A DNA stretch of 64,000 nt from positions 53,414,046-53,478,045 of the forward strand of contig NC_088302.1 in the NCBI RefSeq assembly GCF_032854445.1. The letters run 5' to 3'. The position numbers were made by a program, and so were the translations under genes. This document shows, piece by piece, positions 11,817 through 24,053 of the stretch (position 1 is its first letter; each line of letters begins with the position of its first letter). The notes below the pieces were generated by a model, which saw nothing but the letters and a program-made list of their open reading frames with translations, was not told where the DNA came from and did not search any database. This stretch comes from Liolophura sinensis (taxonomy: Eukaryota; Mollusca; Polyplacophora; Chitonida; Chitonidae).

Positions 11817-13640
11817 GTCCTAAACTGCAGTTGTCTCCCATATACGTTTTCCTGCATCCAGCCTCAGCAAAGGATTGTCTCACGTTTAGAATGTGTCATG
11901 TGACATAAAGTAACCCATTATGGCAACATGATTCACAAAAGGGTGTCATCTTGTGCCTGGACCTCATTATCATATCAACATACAGTGAGGTGGTCTGCTA
12001 AAGTGAGTTAATCCTGCAGCGTGCCATTGTCCCAAGTGACAGCCAAGATAAAATGTTCCTGCCATTTCAAAGTTCAGAAACTCAGTGACAAATGTTATTC
12101 CGTGGGGAATCATAGCTGAGAGTATCGAATGCCTATACTGTTATGGCAATCTATAGAGTTGGTGAGAGCTTATTAGGAAAGAAAGAATGAAAAGCATTAT
12201 TGTTCAGGTTACACAAAGTATGCATTCAAAATTATTCATCTGCCAAGCATTCAGTATACATTTATAATCCTGCTCATTCTATGTTGGCAATGCATGCATA
12301 ACAGGCATTGTGTAATACTGCTACAGCAGGCCATTTATAATGCCATTGAGTAAAAAGTTTAGTTTCTGAAAGAAAAAGAAGAAAAATTTGCAGTGGACTG
12401 GATGATTAAAAATAGTGTTTAATTGTTATAAATGCGTAAATTAGTTCATATACAAACAGTACAAATACTGCAGGAAATTAAAATTATTCAGAGCACCTGT
12501 TACTGGCAGGAGAATGGCCACAATAGAGACAAGTCTACTGGTATTGTTATTAGCTTTAGATACTACCTTTGCTGCACAGGATGGTCTCCTGTTTGGACTG
12601 TGATGTTTGTATATATATGTACATGTTGTACACAAACAGCAGTGTCACAGGTGGCATGTGTTAGTCTGTACCAGGCTACTGTTATTACAAATTATGGATG
12701 TGCTAGCTTACATCATGAACTGGGTGCATGATGAGCTATAAACTATAACATGTTTAGTCATTGGCAGGGCAAACTAACCTAACACACATCAATGAGGCAG
12801 CCTGAAACAAAGATAAAATATGTAAAATTTAAAGACAATTGCCATTTGCTCATGTTAATGAATATAAGACATCTAGACTAGTAATTTAGTAAATGTTACA
12901 CATGTACATGCATATGTCATTTATTTAGTAAGTAGTTATAGTTATCCTCTTTAACTAATTAAAATGTTAATGCGGAAACAAATAGTTTATACTTACATCA
13001 AAATTTATTTGCTTGTGTTAGGACAAGATAAATAAATATAAGCATGATACTGAATTTCCAGGTAACATGCAGGACTCTCCTTGTAATTTTTGTGTTTCGT
13101 TTGATTTACTGTTAGGTGCATTCCTGCTTTACATCAGTGGGTGTTGGGTGTAATTGCTCAGTATTAGACTAGATGAAATTGTGATAATGCCTTGATAAAC
13201 ATCGTATGAGTGAGTTGTTTTTGATTGTGGTGTAAACATATAAGTTTATATAATGTATGAATTGTATGTATGAATATGATAAATTATGAAAGTGTTTGCT
13301 TCTGTGTACCTTCATGTACCTGTTGTATATACGTGTAGATATATGTATAAATATATATATGTAAGTTTATAGACTCAGACTAGCAGGCACCTGACATGCC
13401 TGAATTCCAGAGCACATCACCGGAAGATATAATGATGGTTGACAGGACAATGGGACTGGAACTGTAATGCTATGCGCAGGTGGAGTGAAACTGCACGTGT
13501 GACTGCTTCACCATGATCACAGCTGTTTCATTCTGCTGCAGGCCTCAGGCCAGGGATAAGCTCAGAGCACCATTCAACATCGCCACACAATCCTGCAACT
13601 CACAGCAGGAACGAACTCTTCAAAAACTCGAATTCAAAGA
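11817..13640. other. Non-coding stretch, no gene seen
   Basis: AT-rich sequence with short microsatellite-like ATAT runs at about 13340-13362. Open frames here are short and lack splice context. The last 150 bases become GC-richer toward the exon at 13757. Confidence 0.4.
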
Positions 13641-13756
13641 TCTCGTCAGCTCTAACCAATCAGCCGCCTTGTGCTGCTTTGCTTTTGACTAAAACATCCA
13701 CCCTGTCTGTTTGATTGCCTTTCGAAGCCATTTCACCTTTTCGCTAACCAAACAAC
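13641..13756 (+). promoter_or_regulatory. Candidate promoter / 5' UTR of first exon A
   Basis: A CCAAT box in good context (AACCAATCAGC, 13655-13665) lies about 100 bp upstream of the ATG at 13757. An in-frame stop (TAA, 13746-13748) precedes that ATG. No clear TATA box was seen. The role is inferred from position. Confidence 0.35.
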
Positions 13757-13784
13757 ATGGGGTTCAAGAAAGCAAAGTCTGCAG
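13757..13784 (+). CDS. Candidate alternative first coding exon A (unknown gene)
   Basis: ATG with a strong start context (AACAAC ATG G) encodes MGFKKAKSA plus one base (G), followed by donor GTAGGA. The exon ends in phase 1 on G, exactly like the candidate first exon at 28921-29005. Joined to the exon at 44939 it reads MGFKKAKSA-G-QGKKKGEKSE, a coherent basic N-terminus. An in-frame stop lies three codons upstream of the ATG. The exon is short, so chance is possible, but phase, start context and CCAAT box agree. It would be one of two alternative promoters of the same gene, about 15 kb apart. Confidence 0.5.
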
Positions 13785-13863
13785 GTAGGAACTACAATTT
13801 ATGTTTCCTAATGCCTTTTGACTGTTGTCCTTTATTTTTTGTATTAATTAGTTTGGATGGGTG

Positions 13864-14004
13864 GAGCCTCCGTGGCCGAGTGGTTAGCATGCTAGCACAG
13901 CACAGCAACTGAGACATCTCTCACCAGTGCGATGGCAGTGAGGTGAAGCCAGCTCATGCTGGCTTTCTGTGTGGTCGTGCATGAGAATCTTGTGGGTTTC
14001 TGTA
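13864..14004 (+). mobile_element. SINE (main family), head plus part of the body
   Basis: Contains the tRNA-like head GCCTCCGTGGCCGAGTGGTT with a polymerase III A box, then CTCTCACCAGTGCGATGGCA and CCAGCTCATGCTGGCTTTCT, and an internally deleted body ending near GTCGTGC and TGTGGGTTTCTGT. The same blocks in the same order occur in the fuller copies at 41028-41308 and 60275-60541. The 3' half and tail are missing. A 20-bp minisatellite begins some 55 bp downstream. Confidence 0.8.
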
Positions 14005-14060
14005 AGATATAGATTTTTGCTTCAAAATTGCCTAGATTATGATTATTTTGTGTTGTATCC

Positions 14061-15041
14061 TCAGTGTGTCAGCGCAGTAATCAGTGTGTCAGCGCAGTAC
14101 TTAGTGTGTCAAAGCTTTACTCAATGTGTCAGTGCAGTACTCAGTGTGTCAAAGCTGTACTCAATGTGTCAGCGCAGTACTCAGTGTGTCAAAGCTGTAC
14201 TCAATGTGCCAGCGCAGTACTCAGTGTGTCAAAGCTGTACTCAATGTGTCAGCACAGTACTCAGTGTGTCAGCACAGTACTCAGTGTGTCAAAGCTGTAC
14301 TCAATGTGTCAGCACAGTACTCAGTGTGTCAGCGCAGTACTCAGTGTGTCAAAGCTGTACTCAATGTGTCAGCGCAGTACTCAATGTATCAAAGCTGTAC
14401 TCAGTGTGTCAGTGCAGTACTCAGTGTGTCAGCACAGTACTCAGTGTGTCACAAGCTGTACTTAGTGTGTCAAAACTGCACTCAATGTGTCAAAGTTGTA
14501 CTCAATGTGTCAAAGCTGTCCTCAGTGTGTTAAGGCTATACTTAATGTGTCAAAGCTGCACTCAATGTGTCAAAGTTGTACCCAGTGTATCAAAGATGCT
14601 GCCAATGTGTCAAAGCTGTCCCCAGAGTGTCAAAGCAGCCCTCAGTGTGTCAAGGCTATACTCAATGTGTCAAAGCTCTACCCAATGTGTCAAAGCTCTA
14701 CTCAATGCGTCAAAGCTGTCCTCAGTGTGTCAAAGCTGCACTCAATGTGTCAAAGCTGTCTCTAATGTGTCAAAGTTGTATTCAGTGTGTCAAATCTGTC
14801 CCCAGTGTGTCAAAGATGCTCCCAATGTGTCAAAGCTGTCCCCAGAGTGTCAAAGCAGCCCTCAGTGTGTCAAAGCTGTCCCCAGAGTGTCAAAGCAGCC
14901 CTCAGTGTGTCAAGGCTATACTCAATGTGTCAAAGCTCTACTCAATGTGTCAAAGCTCTACTCAATGTGTCAAAGCTGTCCTCAGGTGTGTCAAAGCTGC
15001 ACTCAATGTGTCAAAGCTGTCCCTAATGTGTTAAAGCTGTA
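14061..15041 (+). repeat. 20-bp minisatellite, about 49 copies
   Basis: Tandem array with a 20-bp period and rare 1-bp shifts (14450 and about 14985). Two unit types occur: TCAGTGTGTCAGCGCAGTAC and TCAATGTGTCAAAGCTGTAC. They alternate in the left part (to about 14450); the right part is almost all the second type with C-rich variants (AAAGCTGTCC, AAAGCAGCCC). Because the unit lacks stops in three frames, open frames of up to 380 codons run through it; I regard them as non-coding. Confidence 0.95.
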
Positions 15042-17397
15042 TAAAACATATGATTCCTTCAATGGTGCAGCAATTTTGATGTCACATCTCCTATTTATTC
15101 GTGAACAATGAAGGTCATAACATCCCATTAACACAAACATACCTGACGCTTTGACAGCAAGCTATACTTTTGCTAACTGCCATTTCCATTCGATTCAACC
15201 TCAGTCAGCATCATTTGCAAAAAGATAATCTTGTGGAATGTTTTGATTGAAAGAAGAAGACAAAAATGGTGATTGGCAACTTGTTTGGAAGTCCTTAATT
15301 AGCTAAAATTTCTATTTAAGTAATGAACGGAAGCAACTACATGAATAAGCCGTTATTGTGAAAAACGAAAAGATGATCATGATTATGGAGCCACATGATC
15401 CAAAGAAGGCGCTTTACGAAATACTGCAGCAGTGTGAGGAGATGCATCAGTTACGTTTTATGTTAATTGCGATGTTATGGTGTTAATCATGAGTATATGT
15501 TTTTACATATACTCATGAATCCTGAATTCATATTGTAAAGGTGATTCCAGGTATCTATAGTAATGAGTTGTAAGTGCACCACTGAGGTTACTCATTAAGA
15601 GTAAGGCAAACGAACAAACATTCTACACCACTGTAACAGGCTTTTTTTTCGTCAGGTGAACTTATAATCTGGCAGGCAAATGAAAGACACAAATCAATAT
15701 GATTAAATAAACATGGATTTTTCCGAATAGACAGTGCGGGAGAACTGGGGGAAATTCTGAGGGGGACATACGGAGTCGATATCTCATGTTGCACAAAATG
15801 CTCGTAAGCATAATTTACTGTTCATGACCTTAGCAAAGTAATGTACCTGAAAAACATACTGTTGATGTCATTTTCTCTTGTATTGTCTTACCTGGCGATG
15901 TCTGTAAGGCCAGGTAGGAAGACAGCCGTACTGCAGACACCTGTCGGGCAAGTAACGGTCTACCTGTGAGGGATTAAGGAAGCCGGGATTGATCCTGATC
16001 TTCTTTGACAGGCTAATGTGGCCTCCTGTTCATACACTGGACTTCAACATGGTTGGTCTTCAATCAGAATTGTTCGAAGTGAGTGTGATATCCAGTGATG
16101 ATCCTCCCCACCCCATCTTGGGTGAATAAGCCTGTTGTCACCAGTGGTACAGGGATTACCTCGGTAACCGTGGCTACTTCACAGGACTTTATGACACCGC
16201 GTAAATCCCTCCTTGACTGGCTTTGCATTCCAGGATAGGACTGGTTACATGTATTTACATCTGCATGGACAGACTTAGTACTAACTCTAGAGATACCAGC
16301 ACATGAACGTTTGCACAAGGTCTGAGGGATTATTTTGATGTCATTACGATGTCCCCTAGTTTTTTATCAATTTGGCTGAAGAGACAGCCATACAATTCAG
16401 TATGTTTAGTACTGAAATGAGAATAAAAGAAAATGAAACCTCTGGAGTATTTAGAACTAGATACAGTATTTTATTGATTGCTTTTGGAACCAGTCTTATG
16501 TTATTAGATGTACAAGGTGATTTAAGGATTTAAGTTGATACCTTGGTAAGGATTACGGGTTTAATGCAACCCTAGAAGTTATTTGTTAATAAATTCCGTA
16601 GCACTGAACCTCGTTTCTTACTGAGTCAAAATCCAAGTTATGACGAGTACAATACTCTGCCTGTCTGTTGGTGTGTATTTTTGTACCTGTGCGAAGATGA
16701 GCATGCAGTGTCCCATGATTGTACACCTGCATTCTAGCTTTCAGGTGATACTAGTTTGATACCTGCTCACAATAATGATCAATATTATCATACAAAGGCT
16801 TTGCCATGGATGACAGTGTTGCTATTGATCAGCAGTACACTTTAGTTAATCGAATCAATATTGTCAAAGGCCACCTATTGATATTGTGAATGTCACTATC
16901 AATGGGGGGATCAAGTCTCAATTATATGACATGAATTTGGGGGGAAAAATAACATTTTTTGACAATGCAGTCTTCTGTGTTGTTGGTTTAATTATCTTGT
17001 GGTAATAAAATTAACTAATACTGATAAAAAATACATGCACAAATATTACCGATCCGATTTACAATCCTCATGTACTGTTACAAATAATATGCTGTTAAAC
17101 CAGCCAGTGTTTAGTAAATTGTTGATACTAAGTTGATATAACTAGGAAATTGTAGAATTGACTGAAATGAAAGGAAGCTGAATGGCTTGAACTCTTTAAC
17201 GGCATCGCACAACGATCATGATGGGCAATCTACACGGCCAATCTCTCTATGTGTGACTACTTGAGCAGCCAAAACAAGTGTAACATTCATCCCTGGTAAG
17301 CCTGATAAGTTTGCAGTTATGGTGGAATCAAAAAATGTTTTTTGAACAGTTTAATGTTATAAATAGGACACATGGATGAAACTTTTGTCCAATTGCA
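15042..17397. other. Intron or intergenic stretch, no gene seen
   Basis: AT-rich sequence between two minisatellites. It holds a perfect 13-bp inverted repeat (15488-15517) and an imperfect one around 15889-15923 (CTTACCTGGC with GCCAGGTAGGAAG). No exon with splice sites and recognisable product was found. Confidence 0.4.
15488..15517. repeat. Perfect hairpin, 13-bp stem
   Basis: CATGAGTATATGT is followed by a 4-base loop (TTTT) and its exact reverse complement ACATATACTCATG. It is isolated, with no coding frame or terminator context, and AT-rich, so it may be a chance or transposon-derived palindrome. Confidence 0.8.
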
Positions 17398-20300
17398 AAA
17401 TGTTAGGCAGTGGTCGCCTTCAGTACAATATGTTAGGCAGTAGCCCACTTCAGTACAATACGTTAGGGAGTTGTCCACATCAGTACAATATGTTAGGGAG
17501 TAGTCCACTTTAGTACAATATGTTAGAGAGTAGCCCACTTCAGTACAATATGTTAGGGAGTAGCCCACTTCAGTAAAATGTGTTAGGGAGTAGCCCACTT
17601 CAGTACAATATGTTAGGGAGTAGCCCACTTCAGTACAATGTGTTAGGGAGTAGCCCACTTCAGTACAATATGTTAGAGAGTAGCCCACTTCAGTACAATG
17701 TGTTAGGGAGTAGCCCACTTCAGTACAGTATGTTAGAGAGTAGTCCACTTTAGTACAATATGTTAGGGAGTAGTCCATTTCAGTACAATATGTTAGAGAG
17801 TAGCCCACTTCAGTACAATATGTTAGAGAGTAGCCCACTTCAGTACAATGTGTTAGGGAGTAGCCCACTTCAGTACAATATGTTAGAGAGTAGTCCACTT
17901 CAGTACAATATGTTAGGGAGTAGCCCACATCAGTACAATACGTTAGGGAGTAGTCCACTTCAGTACAATGTGTTAGAGAGTAGCCCACTTCAGTACAACG
18001 TGTTAGAGAGTAGTCCACTTCAGTACAATGTGTTAGAGAGTAGCCCACTTCAGTACAATATGTTAGGGAGTAGCCCACTTCAGTACAATACGTTAGGAAG
18101 TAGTCCACTTCAGTACAATGTGTTAGAGAGTAGCCCACTTCAGTACAATGTGTTAGAGAGTAGCCCACTTCAGTACAATACGTTAGGGAGTAGCCCACTT
18201 CAGTACAATATGTTAGAGAATAGTCCACTTCAGTACAATATGTTAGGGAGTAGCCCACTTCAGTACAATATGTTAGGGAGTAGTCCACTTCAGTACAATG
18301 TGTTAGAGAGTAGCCCACTTCAGTACAATATGTTAGGGAGTAGTCCACTTTAGTACAATATGTTAGGGAGTAGCCCACTTCAGTACAATACGTTAGGGAG
18401 TAGTCCACTTCAGTACAATGTGTTAGAGAGTAGCCCACTTCAGTACAATGTGTTAGAGAGTAGTCCACTTCAGTACAATATGTTAGGGAGTAGCCCACTT
18501 CAGTACAATACGATAGGGAGTAGCCCACTTCAGTACAATATGTTAGAGAGTAGTCCACTTCAGTACAATATGTTAGGGAGTAGTCCACTTCAGTACAATG
18601 TGTTAGAGAGTAGCCCACTTCAGTACAATATGTAAGACAGTAGCCCACTTCAGTACAATATGTTAGAGGAGTAGCCCACTTCAGTACAATATGTTAGGGA
18701 GTAGCCCACTTCAGTACAATATGTTAGGGAGTAGTCCACTTCAGTACAATGTGTTAGAGAGTAGCCCACTTCAGTACAATATGTTAGAGAGTAGTCCACT
18801 TCAGTACAATGTGTTAGGGAGGTGTCCACTTCAGTACAATGTGTTAGAGAGTAGCCCACTTCAGGTACAATATGTTAGGGAGTAGCCCACTTCAGTACAA
18901 TATGTTAGGGAGTAGCCCACTTCAGTACAATACGTTAGGGAGTAGTCCACTTCAGTACAATGTGTTAGAGAGTAGCCCACTTCAGTACAATGTGTTAGAG
19001 AGTAGTCCACTTCAGTACAATATGTTAGGGAGTAGCCCACTTCAGTACAATGCGATAGGGAGTAGCCCACTTCAGTACAATATGTTAGAGAGTAGTCCAC
19101 TTCAGTACAATATGTTAGGGAGTAGTCCACTTCAGTACAATGTGTTAGAGAGTAGCCCCACTTCAGTACAATATGTAAGACAGTAGCCCACTTCAGTACA
19201 ATATGTTTAGGGAGTAGCCCACTTCAGTACAATATGTTAGGGAGTAGCCCACTTCAGTACAATACGTTAGGGAGTAGTCCACTTCAATACAATGTGTTAG
19301 AGAGTAGCCCACTTCAGTACAATATGTTAGAGAGTAGTCCACTTCAGTACAATGTGTTAGGGAGTAGTCCACTTCAGTACAATATGTTAGGGAGTAGTCC
19401 ACTTCAGTACAATATGTTAGGGGAGTTGTCCACTTAAGTACAATATGTTAGGATTAGTCCACTTTAATACAATATGTTAGGAGTAGCCCACTTCAGTACA
19501 ATATGTTAGGGAGTTGTCCACTTCACTGCAATATGTTAGGGAGTAGTCCACTTTAGTACAATATGTTAGGGAGTAGCCCACTTCAGTACAATACGTTAGG
19601 GAGTAGTCCACTTTAGTACAATACGTTAGGGAGTTGTCCACATCAGTACAATATGTTAGGGAGTAGTCCACTTTAGTACAATATGTTAGAGAGTGGCCCA
19701 CTTCAGTACAATATGTTAGGGAGTAGCCCACTTTAGTACAATATGTTAGGGAGTAGCCCACACCAGTACAATCTGTTAGAGAGTAGTCCACTTCAGTACA
19801 ATATGTTAGGGAGTAGCCCACTTCAGTACAATATGTTAGGGAGTAGCCCACTTCAGTACAATATGTTAGGGAGTAGTCCACTTCAGTACAATATGTTAGG
19901 GAGTAGTCCACTTCAGTACAATAATGTGTTAGGAAGTAGCCCACTTCAGTACAATATGTTAGGCAGTAGTCCACTTCAGTACAATATGTAAGACAGTAGC
20001 CCACTTCAGTACAATATGTTAGGGAGTAGTCCACTTTAGTACAATATGTTAGGGAGTAGTCCACGTCAGTACAATACGTTAGGTAGTGGTCCACTTCAGT
20101 ACAATGTGTTAGAAAGTAGTCCACTTCAGTACAATACGTTAGAGAGTAGCCCACTTCAGTACAATATGTTAGGGAGTAGCCCACTTCAGTACAATATGTT
20201 AGGGAGTAGTCCACTTTAGTACAATATGTTAGAGAGTAGCCCACTTCAGTACAATATGTTAGGGAGTAGCCCACTTCAGTACAATATGTTAGGGAGTAGC

Positions 20301-23164
20301 CCACACCAGTACAATCTGTTAGAGAGTAGTCCACTTCAGTACAATATGTTAGGGAGTAGCCCACTTCAGTACAATATGTTAGGGAGTAGCCCACTTCAGT
20401 ACAATATGTTAGGGAGTAGTCCACTTCAGTACAATATGTTAGGGAGTAGTCCACTTCAGTACAATAATGTGTTAGGGAGTAGCCCACTTCAGTACAATAT
20501 GTTAGGCAGTAGTCCACTTCAGTACAATATGTAAGACAGTAGCCCACTTCAGTACAATATGTTAGGGAGTAGTCCACTTTAGTACAATATGTTAGGGAGT
20601 AGTCCACGTCAGTACAATACGTTAGGTAGTGGTCCACTTCAGTACAATGTGTTAGAAAGTAGTCCACTTCAGTACAATACGTTAGAGAGTAGCCCACTTC
20701 AGTACAATATGTTAGAGAGTAGTCCACTTCAGTACAGTGCGTTAGGGAGTAGCCCACTTCAGTACAATGTGTTAGAGAGTAGTCCACTTCAGTACAATGT
20801 GTTAGAGAGTAGTCCACTTAAGTACAATATGTTAGGGAATAGCCCACTTCAGTACAATATGTTAGAGAGTAGCCCACTTCAGTACAGTGTGTTAGGGAGT
20901 AGTCCACTTCAGTACAATGTGTTAGAGAGTAGCCCACTTCAGTACAATATGTTAGAGAGTAGCCCACTTCAGTACAATATGTTAGGGAGTTGTCCACTTC
21001 AGTACAATATGTTAGGGAGTTGTCCACTTCAGTACAATATGTTAGGGAGTTGTCCACTTTAGTACAATATGTTAGGGAGTAGTCCACTTCAGTACAATGT
21101 GTTAGAGAGTAGTCCACTTCAGTACAATATGTTAGGCAGTAGTTGACTTCAGTACAATATGTAAGACAGTAGCCCACTTCAGTACAATATGTTAGGGAGT
21201 AGTCCACTTCAGTACAATACGTTAGGGAGTAGCCCACTTCAGTACAATATGTTAGAGAGTAGCCCACTTCAGTACAATATGTTAGAGAGTAGTCCACTTC
21301 AGTACAATATGTTACAGAGTAGTCCACTTCAGTACAATATGTTAGGGAGTAGCCCACTTTAGTACAATATGTTAGGGAGTAGCCCACTTCAGTACAATAT
21401 GTTAGGGAGTAGTCCACTTCAGTACAATATGTTAGGGAGTAGTCCACTTCAGTACAATGTGTTAGAAAGTAGTCCACTTGAGTACAATATGTTAGAGAGT
21501 AGTCCACTTGAGTACAATATGTTAGAGAGTAGCCCACTTCAGTACAATGTGTTAGAGAGTAGCCCACTTCAGTACAATATGTTAGGGAGTAGTCCACTTC
21601 AGTACAATGTGTTAGGGAGTAGCCCACTTCAGTACAATATGTTAGGGAGTAGCCCACTTCAGTACAATATGTTAGAGAGTAGCCCACTTCAGTACAATAT
21701 GTTAGAGAGTAGTCCACTTCAGTACAATATGTTAGAGAGTAGTCCACTTCAGTACAATATGTTAGAGAGTAGTCCACTTCAATACAATATGTAAGGGAGT
21801 AGCCCACACCAGTACAATATGTTAGAGAGTAGTCCACTTCAGTACAATATGTTAGGGAGTAGCCCACTTCAGTACAATATGTTAGGGAGTAGCCCACTTC
21901 AGTACAATATGTTAGGGAGTAGTCCACTTCAGTACAATGTGTTAGGGAGTAGCCCACTTCAGTACAATATGTTAGGGAGTAGCCCACTTCAGTACAATAT
22001 GTTAGAGAGTAGCCCACTTCAGTACAATATGTTAGGGAGTAGTCCACTTCAGTACAATATGTTAGAGAGTAGTCCACTTCAGTACAATATGTTAGAGAGT
22101 AGTTCACTTTAGTACAATATGTTAGGGAGTAGTCCACTTCAGTACAATATGTAAGGGAGTAGCCCACACCAGTACAATCTGTTAGAGAGTAGTCCACTTC
22201 AGTACAATATGTTAGGGAGTAGCCCACTTCAGTACAATATGTTAGGGAGTAGCCCACTTCAGTACAATATGTTAGGGAGTAGCCCACACCAGTACAATGT
22301 GTTAGAGAGTAGCCCACTTCAGTACAATATGTTAGGGAGTTGTCCACTTCAGTACAATATGTTAGGGAGTTGTCCACTTTAGTACAATATGTTAGGGAGT
22401 AGTCCACTTCAGTACAGTGTGTTAGAGAGTAGTCCACTTCAGTACAATATGTTAGAGAGTAGCCCACTTCAGTACAATACGTTAGGGAGTAGCCCACTTC
22501 AGTACAATATGTTAGGGAGTAGTCCACTTCAGTACAATGTGTTAGAGAGTAGTCGACTTCAGTACAATATGTTAGGCAGTAGTCGACTTCAGTACAATAT
22601 GTAAGACAGTAGCCCACTTCAGTACAATATGTTAGGGAGTAGCCCACTTCAGTACAATACGTTAGGGAGTAGCCCACTTCAGTACAATGTGTTAGGGAGT
22701 AGTCCACTTCAGTACAATGTGTTAGGGAGTAGCCCACTTCAGTACAATATGTTAGGGAGTAGTCCACTTCAGTACAATATGTTAGGGAGTAGTCCACTTC
22801 AGTACAATGTGTTAGAAAGTAGTCCACTTCAGTACAATATGTTAGGGAGTAGTCCACTTCAGTACAATATGTTAGAGAGTAGTCCACTTCAGTACAATGT
22901 GTTAGAGAGTAGCCCACTTCAGTACAATATGTTAGGGAGTAGTCCACTTCAGTACAATATGTTAGGGAGTAGTCCACTTCAGTACAATATGTTAGAGAGT
23001 AGTCCATTTCAGTACAATGTGTTAGGGAGTAGCCCACTTCAGTACAATATGTTAGGGAGTAGCCCACTTCAGTACAATATGTTAGGGAGTTGTCCACTTC
23101 AGTACAATATGTTAGGGAGTAGTCCACTTCAGTACCATGTATTATGGAGAGTCCACTTCAGTTC
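17398..23164. repeat. 30-bp minisatellite, about 192 copies, 5.8 kb
   Basis: Very long array with a 30-bp period, built on TGTTAGGGAGTAG, then YCCACTTCAGTACAAT. Most units differ only at a few fixed sites (GGG/GAG, TCC/CCC, ATA/ATG/ACG). Rare markers show higher-order duplication: TGTAAGACAG at 18631 and 19173, and again at 19987 and 20530, pairs 542-543 bp apart; a block with CACACCAGTACAATCTG and a 3-base insertion (AATAATG) is repeated at 19761 and 20304. As 30 is divisible by 3, both strands stay open for hundreds of codons (decapeptides YSLTYCTEVG on minus and MLGSSPLQYN on plus); there is no sign that these are translated. Confidence 0.97.
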
Positions 23165-23794
23165 AGGTAAACTGTGGGCTTATCTTTGTGCCCTAAAAAC
23201 CTTATAACTGGAACACTGTTAATGCCCACCCCTGTTGCCTAGCTCTCAGTTGCATCTTAGCAGCTGAATTCATGAATGACCTGTCACATAGTTATTATGC
23301 ACCACAATGCCTCATTTTCCTTCTGAATTCGAAAAAAACAGCCCTTTTATCAGTGAGGTCATTGTGTTCTTTAGCTGTTACAGCTTTACAATATATTGTA
23401 TCCAGACATGAAAATCAACATTCACATATTACTCCAGATTCAGTCAAAATACAAGCTTTGATTGGATAGTAATTATCAAGACCATTTCGCTACATTCAGT
23501 GGACATTCAGTGGTTTTTTTGTTGTTGTTATAAAAACATGAATTATGGTTGATTGCGTTAATGACGAGAATCAAGAGGAATGCATCACAGCTGCAAAACT
23601 CTTAGTTATTCACGGATTTGAAATCACTCTTCACTTTTCTCATCCTTGCTTGTATATCGTGCACTTTCTAAGTTAATAACTAATGCTGTATAAGCTTATT
23701 TGATTTTCACCTCTTGGCCACTAGTGGCTCTGGGGTATTGTCATGGTGGCCGGGTGTCTGTTCAATTAAACAATTTTGTACACACTGGCTCCAG

Positions 23795-24053
23795 TGTCTC
23801 AGTTGGCAGAAAGTCTGCTTCGTGGGCGGTAGATCCAGAGTCAACCCTGGCTCGGGTCACGTCTAAGACCTTAAAAGAGGAAGTTGTAGCTTTCTCGCTT
23901 GGAGCTCAGCATTAAGGGGATGGTGCAATGACTGGTTGACCCGTATCAGTATAATGACTCGAGTGGAACGGCTTATTACATTCATATGACTGAAAAATTG
24001 TTAAATGCCGTGTCAAACCTAAAGCACTCACTGACTCAGTCGCTCACTCACCA
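23795..24053 (+). mobile_element. tRNA-derived SINE, second family
   Basis: Head-like segment GTCTCAGTTGGCAGAAAGTC with an A-box shape, followed by GGTAGATCCAGAGTCAACCC in the place of a B box. The body then has CTAAGACCTTAAAAGAGGAA, GCTCAGCATTAAGGGGATGG and CGTATCAGTATAATGACT, and ends in a short CTCACTCAC-type run. The layout of head, body and simple tail is that of a SINE. It shares no body with the main family here. Family assignment rests on recalled resemblance to mollusc SINEs. Confidence 0.55.

Noticed and set aside
13969-15111. 380-codon plus-strand frame and overlapping frames in two other registers
   Set aside because: All follow from a stop-free 20-bp unit; three overlapping open frames on one strand argue against coding.
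17317-23127. Minus-strand frames of 443, 446 and 769 codons and matching plus-strand frames in the 30-bp array
   Set aside because: The unit has no stop in these frames and a period of 10 codons, so long frames on both strands are expected. There is no start context, splice structure or non-repeat domain.
17398-23164. TTAGGG in each main unit as a sign of interstitial telomere sequence
   Set aside because: Only one hexamer occurs per 30 bp and it is often mutated (TTAGAG); a telomere tract would have consecutive hexamers.
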